This document shows, one piece after another, positions 61,034 through 64,000 of a stretch of 64,000 bases of DNA. The DNA lies in the NCBI RefSeq assembly GCF_006539165.1, contig NZ_BJMM01000006.1, positions 62,001-126,000 of the forward strand, given 5' to 3'. The notes beneath the pieces are model-generated. The model had not been told where the DNA came from, did no database searches, and was given only the letters and a program-made list of their open reading frames with translations. Source of the stretch: Streptomyces cacaoi. GTDB lineage: Bacteria; Actinomycetota; Actinomycetes; Streptomycetales; Streptomycetaceae. Both the position numbers and the translations under genes were made by a program. The stretch's first letter is position 1, and each line of letters starts with the position of its first letter.

Positions 61034-61846
61034 ATGGACACCAGCAAGATCGACGTCACCAAGCCGCACGCCGCCCGTATGTACGACTACCTGCTGGGCG
61101 GCAAGAGCAACTACGGCGTGGACCGTCGGGCGGCTGTCAAGACGCTCAACATCTTGCCCGACGCCGCCACCGCGGCCCGGCACAACAGGTCCTTCATGCA
61201 CCGGGCGGTCCACTTCCTCTCCCGCGAGCACGGCATGCGGCAGTTCCTCGACATCGGCACCGGCATCCCCACCCCGCCCAACCTCCACCAGGTCGCACAG
61301 CGGGAGCATCCCGAGGCACGGATCGTCTACTCCGACAACGATCCCATCGTCCTCGCCCACGACCGCGCCCTGATGAACAGCACCGACGAGGGCGTCACCG
61401 ACTACGTGGAAGCCGACGTCCGCGAGCCGCAGACCATCCTCGACCACGCCGCCCACACGCTCGACTTCGCCCGGCCCGTCACCGTCTCCCTCGTCGCCCT
61501 GCTGCACTTCATCCCCGACGGTGACGATCCCCACGGCATCGTGCGGGCCCTCATGGAGCCTCTCGCCCCGGGCAGCGCCCTCATCCTCAGCCACGGCACC
61601 GCCGACTTCGAGCCTGTCGCCGGTGAAGTCGCCCGCCACTACCGGAACATGGGCATCGACCTCGATGTGCGCCCGCGTGAGACAGTGGCCGCCATGTTCG
61701 ACGGACTGGACCTTCTCGAACCCGGCCTCGTCCCCTCCTGCGACTGGCGCCCGGACTACGTCGTCCCCGACGACACCCCCATCCTCCCCGGCAGCGTCAG
61801 CCCCGCCGAAACCTGCGTCTGGGCCGGCGTCGCCCTCAAGCAGTAG
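61034..61846 (+). CDS. DUF574 (SAV2177-type) SAM-dependent methyltransferase (270 aa)
   Basis: This is a paralog of the gene at 57038-57871: ARMYDYLLGGKSNYGVDRRA, FLDIGTGIPTPPNLHQVAQ, YSDNDPIVLAHDRALM, LLHFIPDGDDPHG and LILSHGTADF. GGGGAGG lies a few bases before the ATG at 61034. The longer open frame upstream belongs to the NUDIX remnant and is not part of it. The substrate is unknown. Confidence 0.9.
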   Translation: MDTSKIDVTKPHAARMYDYLLGGKSNYGVDRRAAVKTLNILPDAATAARHNRSFMHRAVHFLSREHGMRQFLDIGTGIPTPPNLHQVAQREHPEARIVYSDNDPIVLAHDRALMNSTDEGVTDYVEADVREPQTILDHAAHTLDFARPVTVSLVALLHFIPDGDDPHGIVRALMEPLAPGSALILSHGTADFEPVAGEVARHYRNMGIDLDVRPRETVAAMFDGLDLLEPGLVPSCDWRPDYVVPDDTPILPGSVSPAETCVWAGVALKQ

Positions 61847-62049
61847 CGGACTCCCTGACGGGCAGGGGGGCCGGGGGCTCGGGGGCACGCGGTCGGCGCT
61901 CCGGATCGCTACCAGGGCAGCGCGAGCACCGGAAGCCTGGAGGACACCGTCTGTATGCTCCGCCCGCGCAGATGGCCACGGAGCGTGCCCCGGGGGTCGG
62001 GTCGTGTCGGCCAGGCCTGTGACGGCCAAGCTGTGTCGGCCGAGGCCGT

Positions 62050-62256
62050 GTCCTCGCCGTCAACCCGCTCGACTGGAAGACCCGCAACGGTTACCTCGCA
62101 GAGACGCTGCCCCTGCCGCTGCCCGTCGTCATCGGCAGCGACACCGCGGGCACCGTCCTGGAGGTCGGCGACGGCATCGAGAACCTCGCCGCCGGGGACC
62201 CGGTGGCCGGCTTCGCGGACTCGGGCGCCGTCGCCGCCGTCGCCGTCACCCGCCGC
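62050..62256 (+). pseudogene. Fragment of a zinc-type (MDR) alcohol dehydrogenase/quinone reductase
   Basis: About 70 codons read AVNPLDWKTRNGYL, then LPLPVVIGSDTAGTVLEVGD and AAGDPVAGFADSGAV. This is the GroES-like N-terminal region of an MDR oxidoreductase. It lacks a start and the whole cofactor domain, and runs into the end of the MFS gene on the other strand. It is a remnant left by a deletion or rearrangement. Confidence 0.75.
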
Positions 62257-63611
62257 GAGTGCCTGACGAAGATTCGCGGAAGTGCCAGGCGGCGGTGGCG
62301 AGTGCGGCGGCGAGGCAGCCGGCGGCGAGGGCGGTGAGCGCCGCCTGCCCGGTCTGCGAGGGCCCGGTGCGTTGTGTGGCCGCGCCGCTCAGCGTGACGC
62401 CGAGGCCCGCGGCCACCGTGATCACGGTCTTCGTCACGCCGGAGGCTTCTCCGGCCCGTCCGGGCTCGACGATCTGCTGGGTGATCACCAGCGTCAACGC
62501 GTTGGCGGTACCGAACGCGGCGCCGCCCACCACCGCCGAGGCCAGATACAGCTCGTACCCGGCCCAGAGCCCCCGCGCCCGCCAGGCCGCCGAGAGCGAC
62601 GGCGCCCACCGTGAGACAGGCGGCCGTCACGGGCGCGGCACGCCGGGGAGGGACCCGTCCGGCGAGTGGACCGGCGAGTGCGATCGCGGCGGTCGGAGCG
62701 AGGAACGCGGCACCGGCCTCGCCGGCGGGCAGCCCCCACTCGCTCTGGAGGGAGAGCGGGACGAGGAACAACAGCAGAACGAGTGCGGTGTTGGCCACCG
62801 CGCCGGTGAGGGTGAGGACGACGTAGGGAAGGTTCCGGAAGAGGGCGAGCCGCACCACGGGGTGCGGGCTGTCGCGCTGGATCCGCACGAAAAGGACCAG
62901 CAGAAGCACGGCGGCGGTCGGCGTACTCAGGGCAGGCAGCAGCGGCCAGCCGCTTCCCCGGTCGAGGAACAGGGCGAGGGCGCCCAACCCCGCCGTGGCC
63001 GTCAGCAGGCCCGGCCAGTCCAGATGCCGGGGCGTACCGTCGTCGCGGCTCTCTGCTGCGCGGCGGCTCCACAGCGCGGCGAGCGCGGTCAGCGGGACGT
63101 TGAGCCAGAAGACGGCTCGCCAGGAGAGCGCCTCGGTCAGCCAACCCCCGGCCACGGGGCCGCAGGCGGTGGCGGCACCGCCGAGGCCGAGCGCCCAGCC
63201 GATGGCCCGGCCTGGTCGGTGCCCGGTGTACACGTGGGTGACGAGCGACAGCCCCGCAGGCATGATCATCGAGGCGCCGACGCCCTGCACGGCCCGGAAG
63301 GCGACGAGCGCGGGCAGCGACCAGGCCAGAGCACACAGCGTCGAAGCGGCGCCGAAGACGACCAGGCCGAGCACGAACAGACGCCGCCGCCCGAAGAGAT
63401 CCGCGAGCCGGCCCGCGCCCAGCATCAGCATCCCGGTGGTCAGCAGATAGGAACTGATCACCCACTGCACCCCGGTCCCGCCCGCGTCCAGCTCGTGGCG
63501 GATCTGCGGCAACGCGAGGTTGAGAGCGAACGCGTCCCACTGAATGCAGAAGACACCGGCCGCCAGGCCCAACAGGGCGCCGCGCCGGGCACGTTCGGTG
63601 GTGGTGTCCAT
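62246..63611 (-). pseudogene. MFS transporter (DHA2-like) with an apparent frameshift
   Basis: The protein starts MDTTTERARRGALLGLAAGV and has QWDAFALNLALPQIRHELDA, GRLADLFGRRRLFVLG and SMIMPAGLSLVTHVYTGHRPG, typical of drug-proton antiporters. The C-terminal part (AFGTANALTLVITQQIVEPG, WHFRESSSG) is in a different frame. The frames join if one base is removed from the C5 run at 62570-62574. The intact protein would be about 454 residues. Either a real frameshift or a sequencing error explains this. Confidence 0.75.
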
Positions 63612-64000
63612 GGAGGTCCTTCCGGCAGAGCGAGGACGGCGCGCGCCCGGGCATGGACCGCGCACCGGTCAGGACAGGCACTGAGGGGGAAGGACGGCAG
63701 CCGGAAAGCGCCTCGCAGAGGAAGGGCGCTGCTGCCAGGAAGGCGCAACCGACATCCGGACACCAGCGGGGGCGCCGACTTCACGGTGATCCGCGACGCC
63801 GCCGGCTCCGGAGCCGACGGCCACTATAACCGGGCCCCGGTAGGGGGCCTCGGTCTCCTCGGACCGGCGCGGGAGAGAGGCGGGTTGACGGAGCGCGGCC
63901 ACCGACGCGGTGACGGGCACGGCTGCTTCTGCGGTCGGCCTCGAAGATCCGTCCTCACACCGCGCCTTGGGCACCGGCGCGCTGCGGACACGAGGAAGCC
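63612..64000. other. Upstream region of the MFS gene, right window edge
   Basis: No gene is supported here. ACCGGGCCCCGGT (63829-63841) is a 13-base palindrome next to a TATAAC hexamer and could be a repressor site in the MFS promoter region. Confidence 0.4.

Noticed and set aside
60434..61846. A 470-codon NUDIX-methyltransferase fusion
   Set aside because: The stretch between the truncated NUDIX part and the methyltransferase is low complexity, and the methyltransferase has its own strong ribosome site at 61034.

Overview
The base composition (very high GC, GTG starts, rare CTAG), gene families (SARP and LuxR regulators, GntR/HutC, DUF574 methyltransferases, paired lipoproteins) and a type I-E CRISPR repeat point to an actinomycete chromosome, almost certainly Streptomyces. 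All calls come from reading the sequence and translations; no database search was run.

Layout. 1-389: the trailer end of a type I-E CRISPR array. 0.4-24 kb: small catabolic, efflux and stress modules, most with a visible local regulator and operator: MarR/MFS, a TetR regulon (DJ-1/PfpI, TetR, alpha/beta hydrolase) with three copies of one palindrome, two flavin monooxygenases each divergent from a TetR, an acyl-CoA dehydrogenase/CaiB/MFS set with a LysR, two lipoproteins (one with an HNH nuclease domain), and a GntR operon with two FAD amine oxidases around a sodium:solute symporter.

24.4-47.3 kb: a biosynthetic gene cluster, the highlight. Three plus-strand genes (an isoleucyl-tRNA-synthetase-like protein, an adenylation enzyme, a GNAT transferase) are convergent with a 14-gene minus-strand operon, in transcription order: MFS exporter, Fe(II)/2-oxoglutarate dioxygenase, PLP enzyme, BtpA-like protein, SIS protein, cupin, AMP ligase, carrier-protein/aldehyde dehydrogenase fusion, GNAT, aldose-1-epimerase-like protein, carrier protein, LLM flavin enzyme and two methyltransferases. 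A zinc-ribbon NUDIX hydrolase and a LuxR-type regulator lie divergently upstream. The combination and order of IleRS-like, GNAT, aldehyde dehydrogenase, cupin and PLP enzyme matches what I remember of the altemicidin/SB-203207/SB-203208 (sbz) pathway, in which SbzP joins beta-NAD to S-adenosylmethionine, SbzM and SbzJ make 2-sulfamoylacetate from cysteine, SbzA adds isoleucine and SbzC adds a second aminoacyl group. I infer that this cluster makes an aminoacyl-sulfonamide 6-azatetrahydroindane. The jobs of the SIS, BtpA and epimerase proteins are unassigned; a role in removing the ADP-ribosyl part of NAD is proposed.

47.7-54.6 kb: a cupin-like protein, a small secreted peptide, a LuxR-type helix-turn-helix protein next to a SARP fused to a cyclase-like domain, two methyltransferases and a NarL-type two-component pair. 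54.8-57.9 kb: an LD-carboxypeptidase and a DUF574 methyltransferase that once shared overlapping stop codons at a CTAG, now separated by an IS5-type element carrying an SDR gene. 58-64 kb: a decaying zone with two homopolymer frameshifts (a methyltransferase and an MFS transporter), truncated NUDIX and alcohol-dehydrogenase fragments, a chloramphenicol-acetyltransferase-like gene and a second DUF574 methyltransferase.
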